The notes under the pieces are model-generated. The model saw only the letters and a list, made by a program, of their open reading frames with translations, made no database searches and was not told the DNA's origin. 57,274 nucleotides of DNA, from contig CAZJAT010000012.1 in the NCBI GenBank assembly GCA_964544145.1, positions 1-57,274 of the forward strand, in the 5' to 3' direction. The number at the start of each line of letters is the position of its first letter. The stretch's first letter is position 1. The position numbers and the translations under genes are program-made. The stretch is from CAZJAT01 sp964544145. GTDB taxonomy: Bacteria; Hydrothermota; 32-111. Below, in pieces: positions 8,157-17,649 of the stretch.

Positions 8157-9721
8157 GTAACGGGTCAAATAAGGAAAATACCCCTTTAAAACCTAATGTA
8201 AATGCTATTTTAAAGATACCTTTGAAGGGTATAACTGATCTTTTTTTCGTTTTAAAAGAACTTAATGAAGTTATTGAAGCACAGACTTCAGGCATATTTA
8301 TTCCATTTCACAATAAATTAATTTACATATCCGCATATGGTAAAAATGATTACAAGCTTTTGAATCAGTCAATGTATTCAAATGAATCTGTTGAGGGGCA
8401 TATATTCACATCAAATGAAGATATCATAATTGAGAAATCAATAGAAAATGAATTCTTCAGACCAAATTCATCATCATCAAATATCATCCTTCCAATGACG
8501 ATTATAGGCACACCTATATCCCATGAAGAAAAAACTATTGGAGGTATAATAGCATTCAACAGGAAAAGAAACACATTGTTTACCCAGAATGATCTTGCTG
8601 TATTGAAAAAAGTCGGATTATTTATTGCTGATTTACTTTCAAAAACACCTGAAAACATTTTTGATAAGAAATTGTATCATACAAATAGAGAAATAGTTGA
8701 ATTTATGCCATTCCCTCTCTATATTTGTTCAACAAAAGGTATAATTGAAGAATATTCTAATTCTGCACTATCCATATATAATGAAGAAAAAGAATTGTAC
8801 AATTTAAATATTAATGATATATTAAAACTTATTGATAAGAATAATCAACCTGTGCATATACCCAATATTATTGAGTCAATAATAAATAATAAACATATTG
8901 TTGAAGTATCCAATATTCATCTGGAACAGTCCCCGGATAAAACATACAATTTAATTATTAAATATATTAATCCTGATAGAATGATTCATAATATTCTGTT
9001 CTACATGATAAGTACGGAAGATGTTAACATGATTAAGCAGCAGCTTATAACAAGCATTGCACATGAATTAAGAACTCCCATGACCGCTATTATGGGAGCA
9101 GTACAAATACTACTCTCTGATTTTGCCTCCGCTGACTTAACACCGACACAGGAAGAGTTTTTAAATATCCTTAAGAATCAATCAGAGCGTTTCTCAACAG
9201 TTTTATCAACAATACTTGATTTCAAGGAAAGTACTGACTCATTAGGCCTAAAAGAGGAAAAAACCAATTTAGTCGATGTTATAAATGATATTGAACGGGT
9301 TTTTTCCGATAAGATGAAAATCAAACAAACCCATATTGAGAAATCAAATATTGATGATGAGATAATCGTTATTGGAGAAATTAACAGTATTAAACATATT
9401 TTTAATCAGATTATTGATAATTCAATTAAATTCTCTCCTGAAAATTCTAGTATAATTATTAAAAATGAAGGCTCAAAATTATCGAGTTCAAATTGGTTCA
9501 AGGTTATTTCAATCACTGATGAAGGTCCCGGTATTCACGAGGATATACTGCCTACAATATTTGATTCATTCAGCAGGGATGATGAGGCAGTTCATACAAA
9601 GATCGGAACAGGATTGGGTTTATCAATTGTCAAACAGCTTATAGATACAATGGGCGGTGAGATTGAAGTTTCAAACAGCGAAAAAGGTGGCGCTGTGATA
9701 ACTCTTTCATTTTTAACATAG
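8153..9721 (+). CDS. Soluble sensor histidine kinase with GAF-like and PAS-like regions
   Basis: This 522-residue protein has no membrane segment. Residues about 25-165 resemble a GAF domain, and about 180-290 a PAS-like region. The HisKA phospho-acceptor H304 lies in SIAHELRTP. The ATPase domain has N423 in the N-box, G1 DEGPG at 456-460 and G2 GTGLGL at 485-490. It is therefore an active-looking cytosolic kinase sensing an intracellular signal. It is translationally coupled to the receiver-only protein upstream, its likely substrate. A small RAM-domain protein gene follows nine bases after its stop. The GAF/PAS limits are judged from secondary-structure pattern and are approximate; the signal is unknown. 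Confidence 0.9.
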   Translation: MSNGSNKENTPLKPNVNAILKIPLKGITDLFFVLKELNEVIEAQTSGIFIPFHNKLIYISAYGKNDYKLLNQSMYSNESVEGHIFTSNEDIIIEKSIENEFFRPNSSSSNIILPMTIIGTPISHEEKTIGGIIAFNRKRNTLFTQNDLAVLKKVGLFIADLLSKTPENIFDKKLYHTNREIVEFMPFPLYICSTKGIIEEYSNSALSIYNEEKELYNLNINDILKLIDKNNQPVHIPNIIESIINNKHIVEVSNIHLEQSPDKTYNLIIKYINPDRMIHNILFYMISTEDVNMIKQQLITSIAHELRTPMTAIMGAVQILLSDFASADLTPTQEEFLNILKNQSERFSTVLSTILDFKESTDSLGLKEEKTNLVDVINDIERVFSDKMKIKQTHIEKSNIDDEIIVIGEINSIKHIFNQIIDNSIKFSPENSSIIIKNEGSKLSSSNWFKVISITDEGPGIHEDILPTIFDSFSRDDEAVHTKIGTGLGLSIVKQLIDTMGGEIEVSNSEKGGAVITLSFLT

Positions 9722-9729
9722 GAGGAAAC

Positions 9730-9969
9730 ATGAAATTAAGCGCATATCTTCTTATAAACACGGAAGGCGGAAGGGCATTGAGTGTATTAAAGGAATTGGT
9801 TGATGTTGCTGAGATCCGCACTGCTCACGTTGTTACAGGATTGCATGACATTATTGCACTTGTTGAAGCAGAAGGAACAAAACACCTTGCTGATGAAATC
9901 GTTAATAAAATTCAGAAAATCCAGGGTATAACAAGAACAGTAACGTGCATTGTTGTTAATGGTGACTGA
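9730..9969 (+). CDS. Stand-alone Lrp/AsnC-type RAM (ligand-binding) domain protein
   Basis: This 79-residue protein matches only the effector-binding domain of Lrp/AsnC regulators and lacks the DNA-binding helix-turn-helix. The GLHDIIALVEAEG stretch and the C-terminal strand TVTCIVV fit the alpha/beta ferredoxin-like RAM fold. Stand-alone RAM proteins form oligomers that bind amino acids or other small ligands. It has a near-perfect Shine-Dalgarno (AGGAGG, eight bases before ATG) and follows the kinase gene directly, ending the operon before a strong terminator. It could be the ligand sensor for the kinase-regulator pair, but that is inference from position. Confidence 0.85.
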   Translation: MKLSAYLLINTEGGRALSVLKELVDVAEIRTAHVVTGLHDIIALVEAEGTKHLADEIVNKIQKIQGITRTVTCIVVNGD

Positions 9970-10000
9970 TTTTATATACCTTTTAAAAGAATGATTACCC

Positions 10001-10027
10001 GGGCGGATCCTCGATTCGCCCTTTTTT
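10001..10027 (+). terminator. Rho-independent terminator of the receiver-kinase-RAM operon
   Basis: GGGCGGAT and ATTCGCCC form an 8-bp GC-rich stem with one G-T pair around a 5-base loop, directly followed by six T. The minus-strand version lacks a T-run, so it acts mainly on the plus strand. The convergent tamB gene stops within the T-run. Confidence 0.92.
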
Positions 10028-13000
10028 AATATCTTAACTTAAATTGGAATCCGGCATTAATCTTTCCCTCTTCATCCCTCTCTGTTATTATCTGGCTATT
10101 TCTTCCGATTGAATACTCAATTTTAAATAAATCTCCAGCAAAAGAAAATATATCATGTGTATAGGAAATAAAAAGGTTTCTACTTATATACTTACCAATA
10201 GATAATTTTGCACTTTTCTCATCAGACAGGAGAGATGTTTCCAATGAAAGTTGATCTAAGCCAATAGAAGAACTAAGTGCAGTCAGATAATTGCTTCGGA
10301 TATACATCTGCAGTGCTTTTTCCGGCAAAGCTTTTGATAATGTACCCACTTCTCTCAATGATGCTATTGATGAGTTAAATGAAAGAATGCTTATGATTTC
10401 CTCTGTACTCAATTCGGGGTCAGAATAGAAATTGATCTCAGGCTTTTCTAAACTCCCGCTGACATTTAAGAAAACCGTAGCATCCTTGTATCCGTCAATA
10501 TCATTATATTTTAATTTGGCAAATGATGTTAAATCAACAACTGCATTTATCATTTTATCAGAATCAAGCAATGTAAAATATCCTGTTTCCATTGTAAATT
10601 TTCTGTCTATATAATAATAGTATCCCCTTTTCACCTCGGCCTGACCTGTTATTTTCCAAACACTTACATTCTTTCTTATGCGCAAATCTCCTTTAATTTC
10701 TACATCCAATACCTCATTTTTAATCCACACATTTCCTTCAGATGCCACTGTGATGTCAATAAAGGATGAATCAATATTCGATTGTATTACACCAGCAGGC
10801 TGAGATGAGAATAAAGGCATATTAGCAACACCATCATTTATAAATACATAACCAGTTATTTTAGGAACCGTGGCTGTTCCAGATATATTCAATCTGCAAT
10901 CCCCATTCGCATTCAGATAATCAATTCCGTTTACATTAACTCCATTTGCAACAAGTGAAAACTGATAGCCGTCAAATGTAATACCCCGTTTATAAACCTT
11001 ACCATAAATCTCGGCTTTTCCATTTTTAGTTTCACCTGCGGCACTTTGAAGCACTAATGTATCTCCTGTTAAAACAGCCTTGCCATTAAGATTTCGCACA
11101 TAGGTCCCTATAGAAATTATATATGCATCTGCATTGTAAACATTGATTTCTCCTGTTATATCAGGATCTGATAAATTACCCTTAATAATCGCACTCATAT
11201 CCGCGTAGCCACTGTCAATTGTAAATATATCATATAGAGGCGTGAAAAATGATCCATCTATATGTTCTGCATTTACATAAAGCTTTAATGAATCATTATC
11301 TAATGACTGTAAATCATTTAAAAAAACCTCGCCATTTATACTAGTCATAAATCCATTATAATTTATATCACATTTATTTACTGTAATTATCCGTTCATTA
11401 TAATTCAGATTTATGTCAACTGTGTCAAGCTCAATAAGTTCATAGGTAAGCCCTGTTCCAAGTAATTGTAGATTTATGCTGGGATTATTGATGTATCCTA
11501 ATGCAGTAGCATGGATATTTAAATATCCGGATACATCCTCTGGTAAAAACCGCTTAATAAGCTTCATTGAATCCTCTTTGAAAGTAAGGAATGCTGACAA
11601 TGAATCCTTATACATAGAAATTCCTGCTGACATATACAGATCATCACCATATATTTCAATTTCAGAGATATCAAGAGTATCTGTTGCAATATTTATATAA
11701 ACAGGTTTGGATAGATAGATATTCTTCTTGTTTTCAGATAATGAAAGCATACGTATAAGTCCAAGGAGTTTAATATTTTTATGGTCAAACACATAATCCC
11801 CTTCATATTCAAGTAATCCTAAATTGCTGTAGATTGAGGCCCTGGTATAGTAATTCATCTCATTTTTTGATATTTCAATATATGAAATAGGACATTCTAT
11901 CTGCTTGTAATTAAAGTTAAGTACTTTTGCGGTCATTACAATATTTGGTATATCTTCACCTTTAGTGATATTACCATTAAGGTCAATATTATCTATTTCA
12001 ATGTCATTATACATCAGCGATGACAGCTGAAAATTAAATGATGCGGTCGGGCTCTCATAACCCCCTTTCATATCAATAATTCCATCAATAATACCATTCA
12101 CATTAGCTTCTGAATCAATAATCCTGTAAAAATGGGCCAATTGAAAATCACTAAATACAGCATTTACATTACCTTCATTCCGGCCGATTCTTCCATTCAC
12201 ACTCATTACACCATCATTTAAGATTGCTTTCATGTGATTCACATAAAACATACCATTATCATATGAAAAGGATCCATTAACATTTTTGAGACTGTCTTTA
12301 CCCATTTTGCCGTACAGATTATCTGCAATTACTGTGAAACAGGAATGGCTATTTATTTTAATGCCGATATTGCCTTCAGCACTAAGGTCCAATCCATCTA
12401 ACTGGTGAAAATAATTTGAATTGAATTCTCCAATATTGAGATTCATTTCAGAAACTGGGAATTGAGTAATTTCCATTAATCCAGCGCCCGATATATCCAA
12501 AAGGGAATCCTTGATGTTTACATATTCCACAATGAGTGAATCATTTCGTAATGAGGCAGATAGATCTATAGTATTTATATTGAATGTGTCAATAGATAAC
12601 CCCTGAACATGAGCATTGCAGCTAATAAAATGTTCTCTGCTGCTGAACATTCCAATTATTGTCAATTTTGCATTTCCAGAATAATCAATACCTAAAATAC
12701 GGGATTTATCCAATTGCAGGTCAATATTCATTTTTCTTAAATCAATTGTTGAATCATGTATAAATGCATCATACTGGATATTTAGCTCTTTTGACAGTAT
12801 TTTACCGCCCATAGTAACATTGTCGCTATTCAGAACGATTTCTCCTCTTGAGGGCATAATATTAATAAATTTATCAACCTTTCCTGAAATAATATTATAG
12901 AAAAATACTGTTCTATTCTTATTTATTGAAATACTTGAATTAACAGATATATTAGAAATGGAAAATGTATCATACTGTATATATGCATTATTAACCTTTA

Positions 13001-13445
13001 ATGTCTTAATATCCACATTAAAGATAAATTCTTTTAAGGGATATTCATAATAGAATCGTATATCACTGCTTTCTTTTGCAGCAGTATCAGGAGGAATTTT
13101 TTCACCCATTTTCTTAACATTTACAAATACATCATCAATCTCTATAAAATTGACAAGTATTTTCCCTGTAAGGAGGGAATATATCGAAATACCGGCTCTC
13201 ACCTGCTCAACCTGTGATATTAGATGTTCATTGCTTAAATACAATGTATCAATCTCAATATATGATAAATTGGCCTTAAGATTTGAAATTCTGCATTCAC
13301 CTTTAATACTGCTGCCAAGGATATCTTCTGCTTTACTTTTAATAATTCTATTTAATATTTTTGTGTTTATAAGCAATGGTATACTTACTGTAATTATCAT
13401 TAATACTATAAAAATTATTAACAGCATTCTGCGTTTTCTTGTCAT
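10026..13445 (-). CDS. tamB: TamB-like translocation and assembly module protein
   Basis: This 1139-residue protein has one N-terminal membrane helix (about 5-27) after a basic start and a very long beta-helical region of short alternating strands. The C-terminal 300 residues resemble the TamB (DUF490) domain, including the GDLRIRKNVSVWKITGQAEV-type segment and a closing strand ending in Tyr. TamB is anchored in the inner membrane, spans the periplasm and works with the Omp85 protein TamA in outer-membrane lipid or protein transport. The gene starts one base inside the stop of the TamA-like gene and is last in an operon headed by ppdK. Length is close to the family norm. It is divergent, but the position beside an Omp85 gene supports the call. 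Confidence 0.88.
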   Translation of the reverse strand: MTRKRRMLLIIFIVLMIITVSIPLLINTKILNRIIKSKAEDILGSSIKGECRISNLKANLSYIEIDTLYLSNEHLISQVEQVRAGISIYSLLTGKILVNFIEIDDVFVNVKKMGEKIPPDTAAKESSDIRFYYEYPLKEFIFNVDIKTLKVNNAYIQYDTFSISNISVNSSISINKNRTVFFYNIISGKVDKFINIMPSRGEIVLNSDNVTMGGKILSKELNIQYDAFIHDSTIDLRKMNIDLQLDKSRILGIDYSGNAKLTIIGMFSSREHFISCNAHVQGLSIDTFNINTIDLSASLRNDSLIVEYVNIKDSLLDISGAGLMEITQFPVSEMNLNIGEFNSNYFHQLDGLDLSAEGNIGIKINSHSCFTVIADNLYGKMGKDSLKNVNGSFSYDNGMFYVNHMKAILNDGVMSVNGRIGRNEGNVNAVFSDFQLAHFYRIIDSEANVNGIIDGIIDMKGGYESPTASFNFQLSSLMYNDIEIDNIDLNGNITKGEDIPNIVMTAKVLNFNYKQIECPISYIEISKNEMNYYTRASIYSNLGLLEYEGDYVFDHKNIKLLGLIRMLSLSENKKNIYLSKPVYINIATDTLDISEIEIYGDDLYMSAGISMYKDSLSAFLTFKEDSMKLIKRFLPEDVSGYLNIHATALGYINNPSINLQLLGTGLTYELIELDTVDINLNYNERIITVNKCDINYNGFMTSINGEVFLNDLQSLDNDSLKLYVNAEHIDGSFFTPLYDIFTIDSGYADMSAIIKGNLSDPDITGEINVYNADAYIISIGTYVRNLNGKAVLTGDTLVLQSAAGETKNGKAEIYGKVYKRGITFDGYQFSLVANGVNVNGIDYLNANGDCRLNISGTATVPKITGYVFINDGVANMPLFSSQPAGVIQSNIDSSFIDITVASEGNVWIKNEVLDVEIKGDLRIRKNVSVWKITGQAEVKRGYYYYIDRKFTMETGYFTLLDSDKMINAVVDLTSFAKLKYNDIDGYKDATVFLNVSGSLEKPEINFYSDPELSTEEIISILSFNSSIASLREVGTLSKALPEKALQMYIRSNYLTALSSSIGLDQLSLETSLLSDEKSAKLSIGKYISRNLFISYTHDIFSFAGDLFKIEYSIGRNSQIITERDEEGKINAGFQFKLRY

Positions 13446-15187
13446 TAGAAAGCATTCCCCAAATTTAAATAATATTGTAATGGACCCGTAGCATTAATCG
13501 GTCTGCTAATATCAAATCTTACAGGACCAATAATGGTTTTAATAAATAATCCTAAACCTCCTGACAATACAAAGTCCGATATTTTAGGAACTGAGAAATC
13601 ACCATATAACAAACCGCTGTCAAAAAAATATGTAATGCCGAATGCATTATATATGAGTAATCTCTCCTCAATATTGATATTTATAAACATCTTTCCGCTT
13701 CTTGTTCCGATATCATTAATAGGCCCCAGTGAATCCTGCATAAATCCCCTTACTGTTGAGTATCCTCCCAGAGTATACTGCTCATCAACAGATATATCCC
13801 TACTTATGGACCCACCATATGGCAATATAACGCCCCCTGCCGTTCTTAGAACAGTTGTTGCTCTTTCTGCAAATGTCTTAGCATATGATGCATCAACAGA
13901 ATAGCTTAAATAATTGTTATAGCCTTGAAGAGGGCCACCGGCAAATTCTGTTTTGAATAGTGCCATAAAACCATTAATCGGGTATAGCGGGTCATTTCTT
14001 GTATCATAATAGAATCCTAAGGTAGCAGAATTTGTATTGGCATTCTGAAATCTCACAGGTGTTCCTGCAGCATTTGTATCGATTATTGATACTTTATATC
14101 TATAATCATTATTGATAATAAGCTCATTAAATTCTCTGCTGATTCCCGTTTTAATCTCAAAATCATATCTGTGTATCAAATCATTATGTTCCATATTGAA
14201 TTCAGTTTCTATATGATATCCAAATTGCGTTCGGAATAAATAAGGTACCCTGTATGAAATTAATGCATCAAACCAGTTGTTCAAGTCTAAATCAGCAAGT
14301 ATTGATGATGTTATATTAAATTTTTCAGCATTTCCGAATACATTATCATGTCCCCAGCCTGCACTCAATTTTCCTTTATCGGGAAATTGATATAATATAC
14401 CTCCAAGTATCCATTTACTTGGTTTTTCTTCACCTCTGAAATATATGATCAATGAATCTGAAAAATCCTCAACACCATATGCATGAAAATCAATCCTTTT
14501 AAAATTCCCTGTTGATATAATATCATTCTGTAATTTATACATTATGCTTGGTGTGTAAAGTGTTCCTTTTTTAATAAAATTCTCAAGTTCACATATATTC
14601 CGTACAGTTGATTGTACGGAGTCAAAATTCATTTCTTTAACATATACTCTGTATTTCTCTTCTATGTAAATATATACAATCTTTCTGTATTTATTTTCTT
14701 TATCCAATATTTCGAAATTGATATCTGCGTAAATATACCCCTTATGAGCATAAGCATCAATAATCTGAATCCTCTTTGTTGTAAGAAAATTATAATTTAA
14801 AGGCATATTCTTTGTGAATCCTACTATATTCAGTATTTCTTCATCAGAATAAACTGAGTTATTAAAAACCTTCATCTCATTGACAACTGTTCTGAAATCT
14901 TCATATAATTCAATTACAATATCAATCTTATTATCATGAATAGTATAATCATATTTCAATATCTGAATATCAAGAAACCCCTCACCTCTGTAAAAGTTTT
15001 TCAATTTAATCTGATCATTTCTGAATTTTATCCTGTCAAATTCCTTTTTAACCCTGCATTCCATAAGTGAAATCAGTTTTTTATCATCATAGAATACATT
15101 ACCTGTGATTGTGATACTGCCTACTCGTTCAGCATATACAATAATAGCAAGAAAAAAAAGAACTATTATTGATAAAGCTTTTTTAAT
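13445..15187 (-). CDS. tamA: TamA-like Omp85 outer-membrane protein (POTRA repeats plus beta-barrel), ATT start
   Basis: This Omp85-family protein has N-terminal POTRA-like repeats, then a barrel of about 350 residues ending in a C-terminal aromatic (Phe). The barrel contains the family pattern GGYSTVRGF and a GPVRFDISRP segment. Reading from the first ATG (15064) gives 539 residues with no signal peptide and a truncated first POTRA. The same frame continues upstream for 41 codons, encoding KKALSIIVLFFLAIIVYA and a POTRA opening, VGSITITGNVFYD. No ATG, GTG or TTG lies between that segment and an upstream TGA. An ATT at 15187 sits five bases after AGGGGG, so I use it as the start (580 residues, the usual TamA length). 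It overlaps the spoIID-like gene by 22 bases and precedes tamB. BamA is the alternative, but that usually has five POTRAs and is longer. Confidence 0.85.
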   Translation of the reverse strand: MKKALSIIVLFFLAIIVYAERVGSITITGNVFYDDKKLISLMECRVKKEFDRIKFRNDQIKLKNFYRGEGFLDIQILKYDYTIHDNKIDIVIELYEDFRTVVNEMKVFNNSVYSDEEILNIVGFTKNMPLNYNFLTTKRIQIIDAYAHKGYIYADINFEILDKENKYRKIVYIYIEEKYRVYVKEMNFDSVQSTVRNICELENFIKKGTLYTPSIMYKLQNDIISTGNFKRIDFHAYGVEDFSDSLIIYFRGEEKPSKWILGGILYQFPDKGKLSAGWGHDNVFGNAEKFNITSSILADLDLNNWFDALISYRVPYLFRTQFGYHIETEFNMEHNDLIHRYDFEIKTGISREFNELIINNDYRYKVSIIDTNAAGTPVRFQNANTNSATLGFYYDTRNDPLYPINGFMALFKTEFAGGPLQGYNNYLSYSVDASYAKTFAERATTVLRTAGGVILPYGGSISRDISVDEQYTLGGYSTVRGFMQDSLGPINDIGTRSGKMFININIEERLLIYNAFGITYFFDSGLLYGDFSVPKISDFVLSGGLGLFIKTIIGPVRFDISRPINATGPLQYYLNLGNAF

Positions 15188-16383
15188 TGAATCCCCCTGT
15201 AATAATGTTTGAGGATATCTTCAAACTTTTTACCTTTTCTTGCCATATCCATTGCTCCGTACTGGCACATACCTACACCATGCCCGAATCCCTTACCCTC
15301 GATAACAACTGTATTGAACTTGTATATAATAGTAAAATATCTGCTTCTCAAAAAACCTCCCGGTGCATCCACACCCTCAAATACTTTTCTTATATCAAAT
15401 CCGGTCAGTATCCATTTTTTACCTCTATTATCCTCTACGATAAGTCTGTTGATTCTTCCGAATCTGTCTTTATTGCCTATATATACCTTACTGGCATTGA
15501 CATCACACCCCTTCATCTGACTTAAATTCCTGCTTACTAGTGAAAAGAATGTACTCCTCTTAAAAACATGTTTCCAATTGTAATGAGGCGAATTATCACA
15601 ATAATCATATGTATTAAACAAGCATCCACCGCTGTCTTTAGTTCCTCTAAGATAAGACACCGGATTTCCTCCCCATTCATATTCATTATTTGATGTTGCC
15701 CCTCCGCATGTAGAATGATATTTTGCATCTATGGGTACTCCATTGCTCATAGCAACAATTCCACGAGTCTCCTCTATTGCAATGTTTGTTATTTCCCACT
15801 CAGCATCAACACCCTTATATACCTGATCAGCGACTGTACACTCCATGTCATAACCCATATCATATTTTGAATTGATATGACTTATCGCATAGGTTCTTGC
15901 TGCAACAGCTTGAGCTTTTGATGCTTCAATCAGTTCCATTTTCAGCATACCAATTTCAGACGGCACAACACCCTTCAAATAATCTTCTATAGCAATTACA
16001 TTTAGTACAAGAAGATAATTATCCGCATCTTTTATTACCCATATTTCACCTCTATATGGCTTACTGTTTAAATATAGAAATTCATGCTGCGGTTTCAGTT
16101 TTATCGGGAAATATATTTTTTTGATTTTATTTTTATTGTTAATATATACATTTGCTGTATTTGCTTGATTATTAATTGTAATTAAATCATCAGCCTTTAA
16201 TTTAATCTTACCATTTGAGGATACAATGGTGAACTCTCCGGGACTGCTTATATTAACTGAGACTGCCTTGTGCATTAAAGCAATTCTTAATTGCGGTTCA
16301 CTGTAATAATAATTTATTCCTCTTTTTGCGCATGATATAAATATCATGATCAATAGAGGAAAGATAATGAAATTACGTTTCAT
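15166..16383 (-). CDS. SpoIID/LytB-domain lipoprotein, probable peptidoglycan lytic transglycosylase
   Basis: This 405-residue protein starts with a lipoprotein signal (MKRNFIIFPLLIMIFISC, lipidated Cys at 18). A variable region precedes the SpoIID/LytB domain. The key motifs LKGVVPSEI (candidate catalytic E143), AQAVAARTYA and, near the C terminus, GFGHGVGMCQYGA are present. SpoIID cleaves glycan strands lacking stem peptides; homologues occur in many non-sporulating diderms, where they are envelope proteins. It overlaps serS by four bases upstream and the TamA-like gene by 22 bases downstream, placing a wall enzyme in an outer-membrane assembly operon. Cysteines in CGG and GGC segments may form disulphides. 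The family is certain; the biological role here is inferred. Confidence 0.92.
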   Translation of the reverse strand: MKRNFIIFPLLIMIFISCAKRGINYYYSEPQLRIALMHKAVSVNISSPGEFTIVSSNGKIKLKADDLITINNQANTANVYINNKNKIKKIYFPIKLKPQHEFLYLNSKPYRGEIWVIKDADNYLLVLNVIAIEDYLKGVVPSEIGMLKMELIEASKAQAVAARTYAISHINSKYDMGYDMECTVADQVYKGVDAEWEITNIAIEETRGIVAMSNGVPIDAKYHSTCGGATSNNEYEWGGNPVSYLRGTKDSGGCLFNTYDYCDNSPHYNWKHVFKRSTFFSLVSRNLSQMKGCDVNASKVYIGNKDRFGRINRLIVEDNRGKKWILTGFDIRKVFEGVDAPGGFLRSRYFTIIYKFNTVVIEGKGFGHGVGMCQYGAMDMARKGKKFEDILKHYYRGIQLKKLYQ

Positions 16384-17645
16384 AATGATTCAAAATAGGA
16401 AACACCTTTAGCAATATATTCCTGCAATGCAGGTGGGAACTCAAAATCACCTTTTTCAGTCTGATATTGCTCCATTATTGCAATAACAGTCCTTGGTGTC
16501 GCAAGTCCTGAGCCATTCAATGTATGAATAAAAGTATTTTTTCCATTTTTATTTTTATATCTTATATTAGCTCTTCTTGCTTGGAATTCCTCAAAATTTG
16601 TTATTGATGACACTTCTAAAAATTCTTTACTGCCCGGAGCCCATACCTCAATATCATATGTCTTTGCTGCTGCAAATGAGATATCATTATCAGGCAACAA
16701 AATTGTCCTGTAATCAAGACCAAGCAAATCCAGAATTTCTTCTGCATTTGAAACCATCTGTTCAAGCACTTCATATGAATTATCACTAAATGCATATCTC
16801 ACCATCTCAACCTTATTGAATTGATGCACTCTTTTCAAACCCTTTGTATCCTTCCCATATGAGCCTGCTTCCCTTCTGAAACATGCTGAATAAGCAACAT
16901 ACTTTTTCATAACATCATCATATTCAAGAATCTCATTAAGATGAATACATGTTACAGGCGGTTCGGATGTTGGTATTAAATACATATTGTCATTTTCAAT
17001 GAAATACATATCATCACGCATCTTAGGTAATTGACCGGTTGCAAAAAGCACATTCTCATTTACGAGAAAAGGAGTAAAAACCTCATTATAATCATGAAGA
17101 TAAATATGTGCATCAATCATGAAGTTAATCAGCATCCTTTCAAGATAAGCACCTTTACCTATATACAGAGGAAAATGCGAAGCAGACAGCTTGGCACCGC
17201 GCTTGAAATCGACATAACCTTTATCTTCTGCAATAGAGTAATAATCAAGTTTTTTTGGCTCAAATTTTCCTTTTTCACGTATAATTTCAAAACTTGCATT
17301 ATCACCTGAGGGTAATGAAGAGTGGGGAATATTTGGGATCCACTTCATAAGTTCATTCTCATCATTCTCCTTTATATTCAATGTTTCCTGCATCTTTTTT
17401 ACAGACTCGGATATTCTTTTTGATTCTGTGAATAATTCTTCACAAACTTCTTTATTCTTCTTTCTCAGAGCAATTTCTTTTGAAAGAATATTTTTTTTAC
17501 TCTGTAAATCATTGAGCTCTGTTATAATTTGCTTTCGTTCCTGCATAATTGTATATAACTTTTCAATGTCAATCTTTGTTTTTTTTACAGAACAGACCTT
17601 TTCAATCAAAGATCTGTTCTGTAATACAAATTCTCTATCAAGCAT
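16380..17645 (-). CDS. serS: Seryl-tRNA synthetase
   Basis: This 421-residue class II synthetase charges tRNA-Ser with serine. Residues about 27-100 form the antiparallel coiled-coil tRNA-binding arm. The serine-binding TSE motif is at 226-228, motif 2 at 256-282 with arginines FRRE, and motif 3 includes LNGSGLATPRTV near 376-387. Length is typical of bacterial SerRS. It starts four bases after ppdK and overlaps the SpoIID-like gene by four bases, so it lies within the ppdK operon rather than having its own promoter or T-box. Two tRNA-Ser genes (21776-21861 and 40186-40275) occur in this window. Confidence 0.98.
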   Translation of the reverse strand: MLDREFVLQNRSLIEKVCSVKKTKIDIEKLYTIMQERKQIITELNDLQSKKNILSKEIALRKKNKEVCEELFTESKRISESVKKMQETLNIKENDENELMKWIPNIPHSSLPSGDNASFEIIREKGKFEPKKLDYYSIAEDKGYVDFKRGAKLSASHFPLYIGKGAYLERMLINFMIDAHIYLHDYNEVFTPFLVNENVLFATGQLPKMRDDMYFIENDNMYLIPTSEPPVTCIHLNEILEYDDVMKKYVAYSACFRREAGSYGKDTKGLKRVHQFNKVEMVRYAFSDNSYEVLEQMVSNAEEILDLLGLDYRTILLPDNDISFAAAKTYDIEVWAPGSKEFLEVSSITNFEEFQARRANIRYKNKNGKNTFIHTLNGSGLATPRTVIAIMEQYQTEKGDFEFPPALQEYIAKGVSYFESL

Positions 17646-17649
17646 ATAA

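Noticed and set aside
15064..15168. Frameshift or pseudogene at the TamA-like 5' end
   Set aside because: The frame is open and continuous from the signal peptide into the POTRA region; only the start codon is unusual, so a non-canonical start is the simpler reading.
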